A stretch of DNA of 64,000 bases from Streptomyces roseolus (GTDB lineage: Bacteria; Actinomycetota; Actinomycetes; Streptomycetales; Streptomycetaceae). Positions within the stretch are counted from its first letter, which is position 1. Each line of letters begins with the position of its first letter. Shown here piece by piece: positions 32,709-41,051 of the stretch. A model generated the notes under the pieces. The model ran no database searches. It was not told the DNA's origin and worked only from the letters and a program-made list of their open reading frames with translations. The stretch lies in contig NZ_BMTV01000007.1 in assembly GCF_014649855.1 (NCBI RefSeq), positions 62,001 to 126,000 on the forward strand, read 5' to 3'. The translations under genes and the position numbers were made by a program.

Positions 32709-34151
32709 ATGGCGAGACTGCCAGGATGGCTGAACCGGCTGGGCGAGGGCGTCAGCCGGCTGGGAGCGGCGCTGGACGCCCGGCGCGCCGAGGCGGCCGG
32801 GGACCCGGAGCACCACGGCCCGGCCGGACACGCCGGGCCGGACGACGGGCGGTCGCCGGCTCCGGGACGCGCGCCGGCCGGAGGGAAACCCTCCGGTGAC
32901 GCCGCGGCCGAACCGCCGGCCGCCGGGGATCCCGCCGTCGCCGTGACCGAGGGACGCACCGTGCCCGCGCCGCCGGCGTACGCCCCCGCCGTCCCCGCCC
33001 GCCCCGACCCGGTCTCCGCCATCCCCTGGGGACTGCGGGTCGCCGGCGAGGCCGGCTGGCGGCTGCTCGTGCTCGCCGGGACCGTCTGGGTCCTGATGCG
33101 GGTCATCAGCTCCGTCCAGCTCGTCGTCCTCGCCTTCGTCGCCGCCCTCCTGGTCACCGCCCTGCTCCAGCCCACCGTGGCCCGGCTGCGCACCATGGGC
33201 GTGCCGCGCGGGCTCGCCACCGCCATCACCGCCATCTCCGGCTTCGTCGTGATGGGGCTGGTCGGCTGGTTCGTGGTGTGGCAGGTGATGGACAACATCG
33301 ACAACCTCACCGACCGGGTCAGGGACGGCATCGAGGAGCTCAAGCGCTGGCTCCTCGACAGCCCCTTCCACGTGACCGAGCGCCAGATCAACGACATCGC
33401 GAAGAACCTCAGCGACACCATCGGCGCCAACGCCGAGCAGATCACCTCCGCCGGCCTCCAGGGCGTGACCGTGATCGTCGAGACCATGACCGGCATCCTG
33501 CTCGCCATGTTCTCCACCCTCTTCCTGCTCTACGACGGGAAGAAGGTCTGGGAGTGGACGCTGAAGCTCGTCCCCGCGCAGGCGCGGCCCGGGGTCGCGG
33601 GCGCCGGGCCGCGCGCCTGGCGGACCCTCACCGCCTATGTGCGCGGCACCGTCCTGGTCGCCCTCATCGACGCGGTCTTCATCGGCCTCGGGCTGTACTT
33701 CCTCGAGGTGCCGATGGCGGTCCCGCTCGCCGTCTTCATCTTCCTCTTCGCCTTCATCCCGCTCGTCGGCGCCGTCATCTCCGGCGCCCTCGCGGTGCTG
33801 GTCGCGCTCGTCACCAACGGCGTGTTCACGGCGCTGATGGTGCTCGTGGTGGTCCTCGCCGTGCAGCAGATCGAGGGCCACGTCCTCCAGCCGTTCATCC
33901 TCGGCCGGGCCGTCCGCGTCCACCCGCTGGCCGTGGTCCTCGCGGTCGCCGCGGGCGGGCTGACCGCCGGCATCGGCGGCGCCGTCGTCGCCGTCCCGCT
34001 CGTCGCGGTCTCCAACACCGTCGTCGGCTACCTGAAGGCGTGGAGCCAGGAGCCGGCGCTGCTCACCTCCCCCGAGCCGCGCGGCGCCACCGCCTTCGAG
34101 GTGGCGCCGACGCCGGCCCCGGGGTCGGCGGACCGGAAGGGCCGGGCGTGA
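32709..34151 (+). CDS. AI-2E/PerM-family transporter
   Basis: A 480-residue membrane protein. The first ~110 residues are a cytoplasmic, Ala/Pro/Gly-rich region. Seven to eight helices follow in AI-2E family order, with the family motif region FIFLFAFIPLVGAVISG and EGHVLQPFILGRAVRVHP. The substrate cannot be stated; members range from autoinducer-2 exporters to Na+/H+ antiporters. ATG 32709 follows GGAAGAGGAACGAG. Its stop overlaps the next GTG by 4 bp. Confidence 0.85.
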   Translation: MARLPGWLNRLGEGVSRLGAALDARRAEAAGDPEHHGPAGHAGPDDGRSPAPGRAPAGGKPSGDAAAEPPAAGDPAVAVTEGRTVPAPPAYAPAVPARPDPVSAIPWGLRVAGEAGWRLLVLAGTVWVLMRVISSVQLVVLAFVAALLVTALLQPTVARLRTMGVPRGLATAITAISGFVVMGLVGWFVVWQVMDNIDNLTDRVRDGIEELKRWLLDSPFHVTERQINDIAKNLSDTIGANAEQITSAGLQGVTVIVETMTGILLAMFSTLFLLYDGKKVWEWTLKLVPAQARPGVAGAGPRAWRTLTAYVRGTVLVALIDAVFIGLGLYFLEVPMAVPLAVFIFLFAFIPLVGAVISGALAVLVALVTNGVFTALMVLVVVLAVQQIEGHVLQPFILGRAVRVHPLAVVLAVAAGGLTAGIGGAVVAVPLVAVSNTVVGYLKAWSQEPALLTSPEPRGATAFEVAPTPAPGSADRKGRA

Positions 34152-34816
34152 TATCCGAACCCGAACTGGAGGGCGGCGCCCCCTTCGAGACGGCCGAGGT
34201 GCTGACCGAGGAGCGGGCGCCGCGCCCGCCGCGGGGCCGTGCGCCCTGGGCGTGGGCACTCGGCGGCGCCCTCGCCGCCTCGGTGCTGTGGGGCGGCGGA
34301 CTGTACGCGTACGCCGGGCGGCAGCCGGAAGGCGTGGACCTGCGGGGGTACGCGTCGGTCGAGGACCTGTGCGCGCGGGCCGAACTGAAGAGCCTGGAAG
34401 CGGTCCTCGGCGACCGGAGCGGCTCCGGGACGGGCCCGTACCTGGACGAGCCGACGCTGAGCGAGAGCTCCTGCTCGGTCGACTTCGGCAAGGGGGAGCG
34501 CCAGCAGGGCGTCCAGATCACCTACACCCTGCACAAGCAGACCGATCCGGGGCCCGAGTTCGCGGCGCGGGCGAAGCAGGTCGACCTGACCGAGCCGGTC
34601 GGGGGCGTCGGCGAGCAGGCGTTCTTCAGCGGCAGCGAGGACGGTGGAACGCTGCGGGTGCTCGACGGGCAGGCCGTCCTGGAGTTCTCCCTCTACCGCA
34701 CCTACATCGAGGACGAGAACGGCGAAATGGTCGAGCGCGGGGCACCCGACCTCTCCGGGCTCGACGTCCCGCTGACCCAGGACGCCCTCGCGCTGCTCGC
34801 GGCGCTCAGGAAGTGA
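34148..34816 (+). CDS. Single-pass membrane protein, hypothetical
   Basis: A 222-residue product from GTG 34148, overlapping the transporter stop as GTGA. Residues 1-35 are cytoplasmic, a helix spans about 36-57, and an exported domain of about 160 residues has two Cys near DLCARAELKSLEAVLG and ESSCSVDFGKG. This resembles small secreted actinobacterial proteins of the DUF3558 type. It is coupled to the AI-2E-family transporter, so a joint role is possible. Confidence 0.65.
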   Translation: MISEPELEGGAPFETAEVLTEERAPRPPRGRAPWAWALGGALAASVLWGGGLYAYAGRQPEGVDLRGYASVEDLCARAELKSLEAVLGDRSGSGTGPYLDEPTLSESSCSVDFGKGERQQGVQITYTLHKQTDPGPEFAARAKQVDLTEPVGGVGEQAFFSGSEDGGTLRVLDGQAVLEFSLYRTYIEDENGEMVERGAPDLSGLDVPLTQDALALLAALRK

Positions 34817-34825
34817 CAGGAGGAA

Positions 34826-34855
34826 GGGCCCCGGAGCACGCGTGCTCCGGGGCCC
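34826..34855. terminator. 15-bp perfect palindrome terminator
   Basis: GGGCCCCGGAGCACG abuts CGTGCTCCGGGGCCC without a loop in the paired form. It lies between the convergent membrane-protein gene and ahpD, so it serves both directions. Confidence 0.85.
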
Positions 34856-34877
34856 TCTCCCGTACCTGCGGGGCGTC

Positions 34878-35411
34878 CTACTCGGCGAGGACGGCCTCCG
34901 CGTCCAGGGTGACGGCGACCGCCTGGATCACCGCGGCGATCTTGAACGCCTCCTGGATCGTCTCGCGGTCGACGCCGGCCTTGCGCAGGACCTGCTCGTG
35001 CGAGTCCAGGCACTGGCCGCAGCCGTTGATCGCGGAGACGGCGAGCGACCAGAGCTCGAAGTCGACCTTCTCGACGCCCGGGTTGCCGATGACGTTCATC
35101 CGCAGACCGGCCCGCATCGTCCCGTACTCGGGGTCCGACAGCAGGTGCCGGGTCCGGTAGAAGACGTTGTTCATCGCCATGATGGCGGCGGCGGACTTGG
35201 CGGCCTGGTACGCCTCGGGCTTCAGGTTCGCCTGGGCCTCGGGCTCCAGCTCCTTCAGCACCTTCGGCGAGCGCGAGGCGATCGCGCAGGCGAGGACGGT
35301 GCCCCACAGCTGCTGCTGCGGGAGCTCGCTGTTGCCGATGACCGAGCCGAGGTTCAGCTTCAGGTCCTTGGCGAAGTCCGGTACGGCGGCCTTCAGCTCA
35401 TCGAGGGCCAT
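34878..35411 (-). CDS. ahpD: Alkylhydroperoxidase AhpD
   Basis: A 177-residue all-helical peroxidase partner. The redox motif is C131-G-Q-C134 with H138 in [10 protein letters not shown], which is complete. AhpD passes electrons to AhpC in actinobacteria. ATG 35411 (MALDELKA) is preferred; a GTG at 35417 overlaps the ahpC stop. It is the second gene of an ahpC-ahpD operon. Confidence 0.93.
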   Translation of the reverse strand: MALDELKAAVPDFAKDLKLNLGSVIGNSELPQQQLWGTVLACAIASRSPKVLKELEPEAQANLKPEAYQAAKSAAAIMAMNNVFYRTRHLLSDPEYGTMRAGLRMNVIGNPGVEKVDFELWSLAVSAINGCGQCLDSHEQVLRKAGVDRETIQEAFKIAAVIQAVAVTLDAEAVLAE

Positions 35412-35413
35412 GC

Positions 35414-35968
35414 TCACTCACCGGCCAGGAGCTTGCCGGCGTCGAGGGTGTCCTCGCCCTTGTTCCAGTTGCAGGGGCAGAGCTCGTCGGTCTGCAGGGC
35501 GTCGAGGACCCGCAGGACCTCCTTGGGGTTACGGCCCACGGAACCGGCGGTCACCATGGTGAACTGGATCTCGTTGTTCGGGTCCACGATGAAGACCGCG
35601 CGCTGGGCGAAGCCGTCCTCGCCGCGGACGCCGCAGTCGCTCATGAGCTCGTGCTTCGAGTCGGCGAGCATCGGGAAGGGCAGGTCACGCAGGTCGGCGT
35701 GGTCCTTGCGCCAGGCGTGGTGGACGAACTCGGAGTCGCCGGAGACGCCGAGGATCTGGGCGTCGCGGTCGGCGAACTCGTCGTTCAGCTTGCCGAACGC
35801 GGCGATCTCGGTCGGGCAGACGAAGGTGAAGTCCTTCGGCCAGAAGAACACCACGCGCCACTTGCCCTCGTAGGACTTGTGGTCGATCTGCTCGAACTCC
35901 TTGCCGCTCTCCAGCGACACACAGGCGGTCAGGTCGTAGGTGGGGAACTGGTCACCGACAGTGAGCAC
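35414..35968 (-). CDS. ahpC: Alkyl hydroperoxide reductase AhpC (2-Cys peroxiredoxin)
   Basis: A 184-residue peroxiredoxin. Peroxidatic C51 is in DFTFVCPTE, and the C-terminal resolving region is [12 protein letters not shown]. It reduces hydrogen peroxide and organic peroxides in the cytoplasm. GTG 35968 has AAGGAG 5 bp upstream. It is divergent from oxyR, the usual arrangement for OxyR-activated ahpCD. Confidence 0.95.
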   Translation of the reverse strand: MLTVGDQFPTYDLTACVSLESGKEFEQIDHKSYEGKWRVVFFWPKDFTFVCPTEIAAFGKLNDEFADRDAQILGVSGDSEFVHHAWRKDHADLRDLPFPMLADSKHELMSDCGVRGEDGFAQRAVFIVDPNNEIQFTMVTAGSVGRNPKEVLRVLDALQTDELCPCNWNKGEDTLDAGKLLAGE

Positions 35969-36102
35969 GCGCTCTCCTTGCACAGTCGGAAGGATCCCTT
36001 TTGAGGGCTTCCGTGAGGGGTTGGACGTCTCACATACTGGCACGGAGTGCATTGATCAGTGAAATAGCTAGAGTGGGTCGTGTTGATCGAAGGTGGTTAT
36101 CA
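35969..36102. promoter_or_regulatory. Divergent ahpC-oxyR control region
   Basis: This 134-bp gap is AT-richer than its surroundings. TTGATC occurs at 36052-36057 and again at 36083-36088 in the same orientation, with TAGAGT (36069-36074) between them as a possible oxyR -10. It would hold the OxyR sites for both genes, but the exact operator cannot be fixed by eye. Confidence 0.55.
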
Positions 36103-37056
36103 GTGGTTCCCGTCCGGCGCGTGAAGCAACCCAGCCTGTCCCAGCTCAGAGCCTTCGCGGCGGTCGCGGAGCACCTGCACTTCCGGGACGCGGCGGCGGC
36201 GATCGGGATGAGCCAGCCGGCACTTTCGGGCGCGGTTTCGGCTCTCGAAGAGGCACTCGGTGTCCAGCTCTTGGAGCGTACGACACGGAGAGTGCTGCTC
36301 TCGCCCGCCGGGGAACGGCTCGCGGCCCGGACCGACGCGGTGCTCGACGCCGTCGGGGAGCTGATGGAGGAGGCGGAGGCCGCGCAGGCGCCGTTCACCG
36401 GGGTGCTGCGGCTCGGCGTGATCCCGACGGTCGCGCCCTATCTGCTGCCGACCGTGCTGCGGCTCGTCCACACCCGCTACCCGGAGCTCGACCTCCAGGT
36501 CCACGAGGAGCAGACCGCGTCCCTCCTGGAGGGGCTCGCCGCGGGCCGGCTCGACCTGCTGCTCCTCGCCGTGCCGCTCGGGGTGCCCGGGGTCGTCGAA
36601 CTCCCGCTGTTCGACGAGGACTTCGTCCTGGTCGCGCCCGAGGCGCACCCGCTGGCCGGCCGGGACGACATCCCGCGCGAGGCCCTCAGGGGGCTGCGGC
36701 TGCTCCTCCTCGACGAGGGGCACTGCCTGCGCGACCAGGCCCTCGACATCTGCCGCGAGGCCGGGCGGGAGGACGGCGCCGAGGTCACCACCACCGCCGC
36801 CGGCCTGTCGACCCTGGTCCAGCTGGTCGCCGGGGGGCTCGGCGTGACGCTGCTGCCGCGCACCGCCGTCACCGTCGAGACCGCCCGCAACACCGCCCTG
36901 AGCACCGGCTCCTTCACCGCCCCGGCGCCCACCCGCCGGATCGCCCTCGCGATGCGGGCCGGCGCGGCCCGGCACTCCGAGTTCGAGGAGCTGGCGGGGG
37001 CGCTGCGCGAGGAGCTGGCGGCGCTGCCGGTACGGGTGCTGGGCGCGGACTCCTGA
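36103..37056 (+). CDS. oxyR: Peroxide-sensing LysR-type regulator OxyR
   Basis: A roughly 317-residue LysR regulator. The winged HTH (SLSQLRAFAAVAEHLHFRDA) is followed by an effector domain with C208 and C217 in EGHCLRDQALDICR. The spacing matches the redox pair of E. coli OxyR (C199/C208). Oxidation would form a disulfide and activate ahpCD. GTG 36103 has GAAGG 9 bp upstream; GTG 36121 is the alternative. Confidence 0.92.
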   Translation: MVPVRRVKQPSLSQLRAFAAVAEHLHFRDAAAAIGMSQPALSGAVSALEEALGVQLLERTTRRVLLSPAGERLAARTDAVLDAVGELMEEAEAAQAPFTGVLRLGVIPTVAPYLLPTVLRLVHTRYPELDLQVHEEQTASLLEGLAAGRLDLLLLAVPLGVPGVVELPLFDEDFVLVAPEAHPLAGRDDIPREALRGLRLLLLDEGHCLRDQALDICREAGREDGAEVTTTAAGLSTLVQLVAGGLGVTLLPRTAVTVETARNTALSTGSFTAPAPTRRIALAMRAGAARHSEFEELAGALREELAALPVRVLGADS

Positions 37057-37115
37057 GAGGCGGGGGGCGACGGGTTTCCCGGGGCGCGGCGGCGACGGAT
37101 TCCCGAGACGAGGAG

Positions 37116-37159
37116 GGGCGCGGGCTCCCGAAACCCCCCGGTATCGGGAACCCGCGCCC
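37116..37159. terminator. Stem-loop between oxyR and the ABC permease gene
   Basis: GGGCGCGGG-CTCCCGA pairs with TCGGGAA-CCCGCGCCC around a 12-base loop, with one mismatch, followed by TTTCCCC. It is shared by the convergent genes. Confidence 0.75.
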
Positions 37160-37185
37160 TTTCCCCCGTACGTCCGCCCGAGGGG

Positions 37186-39555
37186 TCACTCCGTGCGCAG
37201 GCCGTCCGCGCGCATCAGCCGCCACAGCGGTGGCAGGCTCAGCAGCGTCACGGCCGCGATCAGCCCGAGGCCGATCCCGACGACGGGCAGGAACGCCCAC
37301 CAGTCCCGCACCTGCTGGCCGCCGAGGCGCAGCAGGACGACCCCGAGGGCGAGGCCGCCCGCCACGGCGAGCGCGAGCCCGAGGAGGATGGGCACCGCCG
37401 TCTGCCACAGCACCGACCAGCTCAGGGTGGAGCGCCGGGTGCCGAAGGCGACGAGCGAGGACAGCAGCCGCTTGCGGTCCCGCAGTTGCTCCAGGGTCGA
37501 GACCAGCAGCGAGGCCGCCACGAGGAGCATCGTCAGGGTGGAGCCGACGAGGATGCCGGTGCGGACGCTGGAGAAGGCCGCGTCCCGCTCGGTGTCCTTC
37601 AGGTCGGTGACGTAGGACGTCGGGTCGATGTCCGCGGCCGCGTTCCGCACGAACTCGGCGGCGTCGGGCACGGACGGGTCGAGCCGGACCATGACCTGGG
37701 CGTCGGGCTCGTCGAGGACTGCCGTGCCGAGTGCCGACGGGGTGGCGAGCACGCCGTACTCGTACATGCCCGTCGGGGCCGGCCGGGAGTCGACGACCCG
37801 GGCGTCGGCGGGGATCCGCCACAGCGTCGGGGCGCCGGCGGGGCGCTTCGGCTCGTCCGGGTGGGGGTGCGGGTCGCGCAGGGCGACCGTGGCGCCGGGC
37901 CGGGCGGCCCGGGTGACGTGGGAGTCGTCCGGGTTGCCCTGCGCGCCGTGCGCGAGGAAGACGAAGACGTCTCCGTCCGCGCAGGACGGCAGCGTGGCGT
38001 ACTCCCGGAGGGAGGCGCAGTCGCCGACGCGGAGCGAGGTCATCGGGGCGAACTCCTCGCCCCCCTTCAGCGGTCCGGGCCGCCAGACGGTCGACTGGAC
38101 GGTGCCGATCACTCCGGCGACGCCCTCGGTCCGCTCGATGCGGTCGATCACCGCGCGGGCCTCGGCGGCGTTCTCCGCGTCGGTGCCGAAGACGATCTGG
38201 GCGCGGGACGAGTCCTGGCCGGTGAGCTGGGTGAAGTCGCTCTCCATCGCCTGGAAGAGCATCTGGAGCGCGATCGCCCCGGTGGCCGCGACGACGACGC
38301 CGCTGACCGCGCGGGCCGCCGTGCCGGAGCTCAGCTGGAGCCTGCGGACCGCGAGCTGCCAGGCCAGGGGGCCCTTGCCCAGCCGTTTGACGCCCGCCTC
38401 GACGAGCCACGGCAGGAGCGTGGTGAGGCCGATCAGGGCGAGCGTGGTGCCGGTGACGACGCTCACGGCGTCGAGGCCGGTCTGGGTGACCTGCACGTCG
38501 CCCATGAGCGGGACGAGGAAGGCCGCGCCGACCGCGAGGAGCAGCAGCCGCCACCACAGCCGGCGGCGGCGCGGGGTGGAGGTGCGGACGACGCCGAGCG
38601 GCTCGACCACCACGCCCCGCATGGCGAAGAGGGTGACCACGACCGAGGCGACCGGGACGACGGCGAGGACGAGCGCGGCGAGCGCGGGCATCGGCATGAC
38701 GTCGCCCGGGTAGGCGTTGACGTCCCAGACGGTGAAGGCGCCCGCGAACTGCCGGGCCGCCGCGAAGAGTCCGAGGCCCACCAGGAGGCCGAGCAGCGCG
38801 CCCGCGAGGGACTCGCCGGCCGCGATCCGCCGGGTCGAGGCGGTGTCGGCGCCGATCAGCCGGAGCGCCGCGAGCCGCCGGTCCCGCTGCTCGCCGCCGA
38901 AGCGGACGGCGGTCGCGACGAAGACGAGCACCGGGAGGAGCAGGACGACGCAGGCCACGACGACGAGGAGGATGAGGAACGCGTTCATCGGTTCCTCGGG
39001 CACCGACCAGCCGAAGCGGACGCCGCGACCGTCGAGGTTCTCCGGGTCGAGGAAGCCGGCGTGGGCGACGTAGCGCAGTTCGGCGGGGCCGATGAGGCCG
39101 GCCTCGCCGATCGTCCCGGCGACCTCGAAGGGCAGCCGTTCCTTGAGGAGGGCGCCCTCGGGGGAGTCGAGCAGTTCGCCGAGCGCGGGGGAGACCAGCA
39201 TCTCGCCGGCCTTGGGGAACGCGTCGGCGCCGGGCGGGACCGGGGGAGCGTCGCCCTCGGGGCGCAGCAGCAGTCCGCTCACGACGTCGTCGCGGTAGAC
39301 CGTGGTCCGCGAGAGGTGGAGGAAGGAGTCGGGCCGGGGCGAGGTGACCTGCTCGCTGCCGTCGACGGCGCGGACCGACTCCCGCACCTCCCGCTGGAAG
39401 AGCATGTTCGGGAAGGAGGCGGCGAGCAGCAGCAGTGCCACGCCGAAGCCGACGCCGGAGGCGGTGAGCAGCGTACGGAGCACGCCCGAGCGGCCGCCGG
39501 TGACGGCGAAGCGGGCGCCGAGGGCGAGGTCGCGGGCCCAGAGGCGGGGGCTCAC
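37186..39555 (-). CDS. FtsX/MacB-type ABC transporter permease
   Basis: A 789-residue permease with two FtsX-like blocks. There is an N-terminal helix, a large extracytoplasmic domain, three helices around ILLVVVACVVLLLPVLVFV, a second extracytoplasmic domain, and three C-terminal helices with LEQLRDRKRLLSSLVAFGTRRSTL-type coupling segments. It is probably an exporter of peptides, lipids or antibiotics. GTG 39555 overlaps the ATPase stop by 4 bp. Confidence 0.88.
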   Translation of the reverse strand: MSPRLWARDLALGARFAVTGGRSGVLRTLLTASGVGFGVALLLLAASFPNMLFQREVRESVRAVDGSEQVTSPRPDSFLHLSRTTVYRDDVVSGLLLRPEGDAPPVPPGADAFPKAGEMLVSPALGELLDSPEGALLKERLPFEVAGTIGEAGLIGPAELRYVAHAGFLDPENLDGRGVRFGWSVPEEPMNAFLILLVVVACVVLLLPVLVFVATAVRFGGEQRDRRLAALRLIGADTASTRRIAAGESLAGALLGLLVGLGLFAAARQFAGAFTVWDVNAYPGDVMPMPALAALVLAVVPVASVVVTLFAMRGVVVEPLGVVRTSTPRRRRLWWRLLLLAVGAAFLVPLMGDVQVTQTGLDAVSVVTGTTLALIGLTTLLPWLVEAGVKRLGKGPLAWQLAVRRLQLSSGTAARAVSGVVVAATGAIALQMLFQAMESDFTQLTGQDSSRAQIVFGTDAENAAEARAVIDRIERTEGVAGVIGTVQSTVWRPGPLKGGEEFAPMTSLRVGDCASLREYATLPSCADGDVFVFLAHGAQGNPDDSHVTRAARPGATVALRDPHPHPDEPKRPAGAPTLWRIPADARVVDSRPAPTGMYEYGVLATPSALGTAVLDEPDAQVMVRLDPSVPDAAEFVRNAAADIDPTSYVTDLKDTERDAAFSSVRTGILVGSTLTMLLVAASLLVSTLEQLRDRKRLLSSLVAFGTRRSTLSWSVLWQTAVPILLGLALAVAGGLALGVVLLRLGGQQVRDWWAFLPVVGIGLGLIAAVTLLSLPPLWRLMRADGLRTE

Positions 39556-40226
39556 GCGGCCCACTCCGTGGACCGGGCCGCGCCGTCGCGGACGACGACC
39601 TCGCGGTCGGACCAGGCGGCGACGCGGGCCTCGTGGGTGACGAGGACGACGGCGGCGCCGGTGTCCCGGGAGGCGTCGGTGAGCAGCCGCATCACCCGCT
39701 CGCCGTTGAGGGAGTCGAGGGCGCCGGTCGGTTCGTCGGCGAAGATCACGCGCGGGGCGGTGACGAGGGCGCGGGCGACGGCGACCCGCTGGCCCTGGCC
39801 GCCGGATATCTCGCCGGGGCGCTTGGCGGCGGTGTCGTCGACCTCCAGGCGGGCGAGCCATTCGGCGGCCCGCGCCTCGGCGGCCTTGCGCTTCTCGCCG
39901 TTCAGCCGGAGCGGCAGGGCGACGTTCTCCACGCAGCTGAGCTCGGGGACGAGCTGGCCGAACTGGAACACGAAGCCGAAGTCGGTGCGGCGCAGGGCGC
40001 TGCGGGCGCCGTCGGAGAGGGCGGTGAGGTCGCGCCCGTCGTAGGTGAGGGTGCCCGCGTCGGGGCGGACGATCCCGGCGAGGCAGTGCAGGAGGGTGGA
40101 CTTGCCGGAGCCGGACGGCCCCATGACGGCGACGACCTCGCCGGCGCGCAGGGCGAAGTCCGCCCCGGAGAGCGCGGTGGTGGGGCCGTACGCCTTGGTC
40201 AGGCCCTCGGCGCGGAGGAGCGTCAT
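39552..40226 (-). CDS. ABC transporter ATP-binding protein (MacB/LolD type)
   Basis: A 224-residue ATPase. Walker A is GPSGSGKST, the signature is ISGGQGQRVAVARAL (SGGQ, complete), Walker B is VIFADEPTGALD, and the switch is THEARVA. The TGALDS extension is typical of MacB-type partners of FtsX permeases. ATG 40226 overlaps the PadR stop by 4 bp. Confidence 0.93.
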   Translation of the reverse strand: MTLLRAEGLTKAYGPTTALSGADFALRAGEVVAVMGPSGSGKSTLLHCLAGIVRPDAGTLTYDGRDLTALSDGARSALRRTDFGFVFQFGQLVPELSCVENVALPLRLNGEKRKAAEARAAEWLARLEVDDTAAKRPGEISGGQGQRVAVARALVTAPRVIFADEPTGALDSLNGERVMRLLTDASRDTGAAVVLVTHEARVAAWSDREVVVRDGAARSTEWAA

Positions 40227-40747
40227 CGCCGGACCTCCTCGGCGAGCCGGTCGAGGCGGGCCGCGGTGAGTTCGAGCCAGCGCAGGTCGGCCTCCAGGTG
40301 GAAGAGGGCGTGGTCGCAGATGAGCTGGTCGGCGAGGTCGCCGTCCTTCTTGCGGCGGGTGAGCTCGCGCATCAGGCGCAGGTGCTCGGCGCGCTGGGTG
40401 TCGAGCAGCTCGGCGGCCCCGCGGCCGGTCATCAGGGCGAGGACGACCTTGGTGTAGAGCGTGGACTGGAGGTACGGCTCCGGCTTCTCGGGGGTCGCGA
40501 GCCAGGTGGCGACGTCGGTGATGCCGGCGTCGGTGATCGCGTACCGCTTGCGCTCGGGGCCGCCGCCGGCCTCGACGCCGTCGACGACGACGAGGCCGTT
40601 CTTCAGGAGGCGGGACATGGTCGAGTAGACCTGGCCGTAGTGGAGCGGCCGGTCGTGGCCGAACCGCTCGTCGAAGGCGCGCTTGAGGTCGTAGCCGTGG
40701 CGCGGTCCCGATTCGAGGAGCCCGAGGAGGGTGTGACCGATGGACAT
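40223..40747 (-). CDS. PadR-family transcriptional repressor
   Basis: A 174-residue regulator. The winged helix (MSIGHTLLGLLESGPRHGYD ... LHYGQVYSTMSRLLKNGLV) and the C-terminal dimer domain are of the PadR/Vir type. As the first gene of a padR-ATPase-permease operon with 4-bp overlaps, it should regulate its own transporter in response to a small molecule, by analogy with LmrR-like systems. Confidence 0.9.
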   Translation of the reverse strand: MSIGHTLLGLLESGPRHGYDLKRAFDERFGHDRPLHYGQVYSTMSRLLKNGLVVVDGVEAGGGPERKRYAITDAGITDVATWLATPEKPEPYLQSTLYTKVVLALMTGRGAAELLDTQRAEHLRLMRELTRRKKDGDLADQLICDHALFHLEADLRWLELTAARLDRLAEEVRR

Positions 40748-41051
40748 GGCGCCACTCTACACGGTGTGTATACGCGCGATGTATAGATGAGTCGAGGGGT
40801 GTCGGCGGTACACGCGCGGGAAGACGGGGGCGAAGCGGAGCCGAAGTGGATCCGAAGCGGAGCCATTCCTTCACGCAACCATCACCTCCGCCCGGGCGTC
40901 GGTTCCCCTGGGAGTGGGTGCTGATTCTCACGTCCTGAAAAGGCGTGATCGGTTGCCCTATGTCCGCAGTGTCGGTGTTAGCTTGCTGAGCTGATCCGGC
41001 GCGCCGGACGACCGGGCGACGGGACACACGACGAGCGGAGCGACACACGAC
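40748..41051. promoter_or_regulatory. Divergent region: PadR-type repeats and PBP promoter region
   Basis: This 304-bp gap has TGTATA twice as direct repeats (40767-40772 and 40780-40785) within a TA-rich window right before padR. It is the only AT-rich spot nearby and the best candidate operator. GAAGCGGAGCC occurs twice (about 40833 and 40854). No clear -10/-35 pair for the PBP gene was identified. Confidence 0.45.
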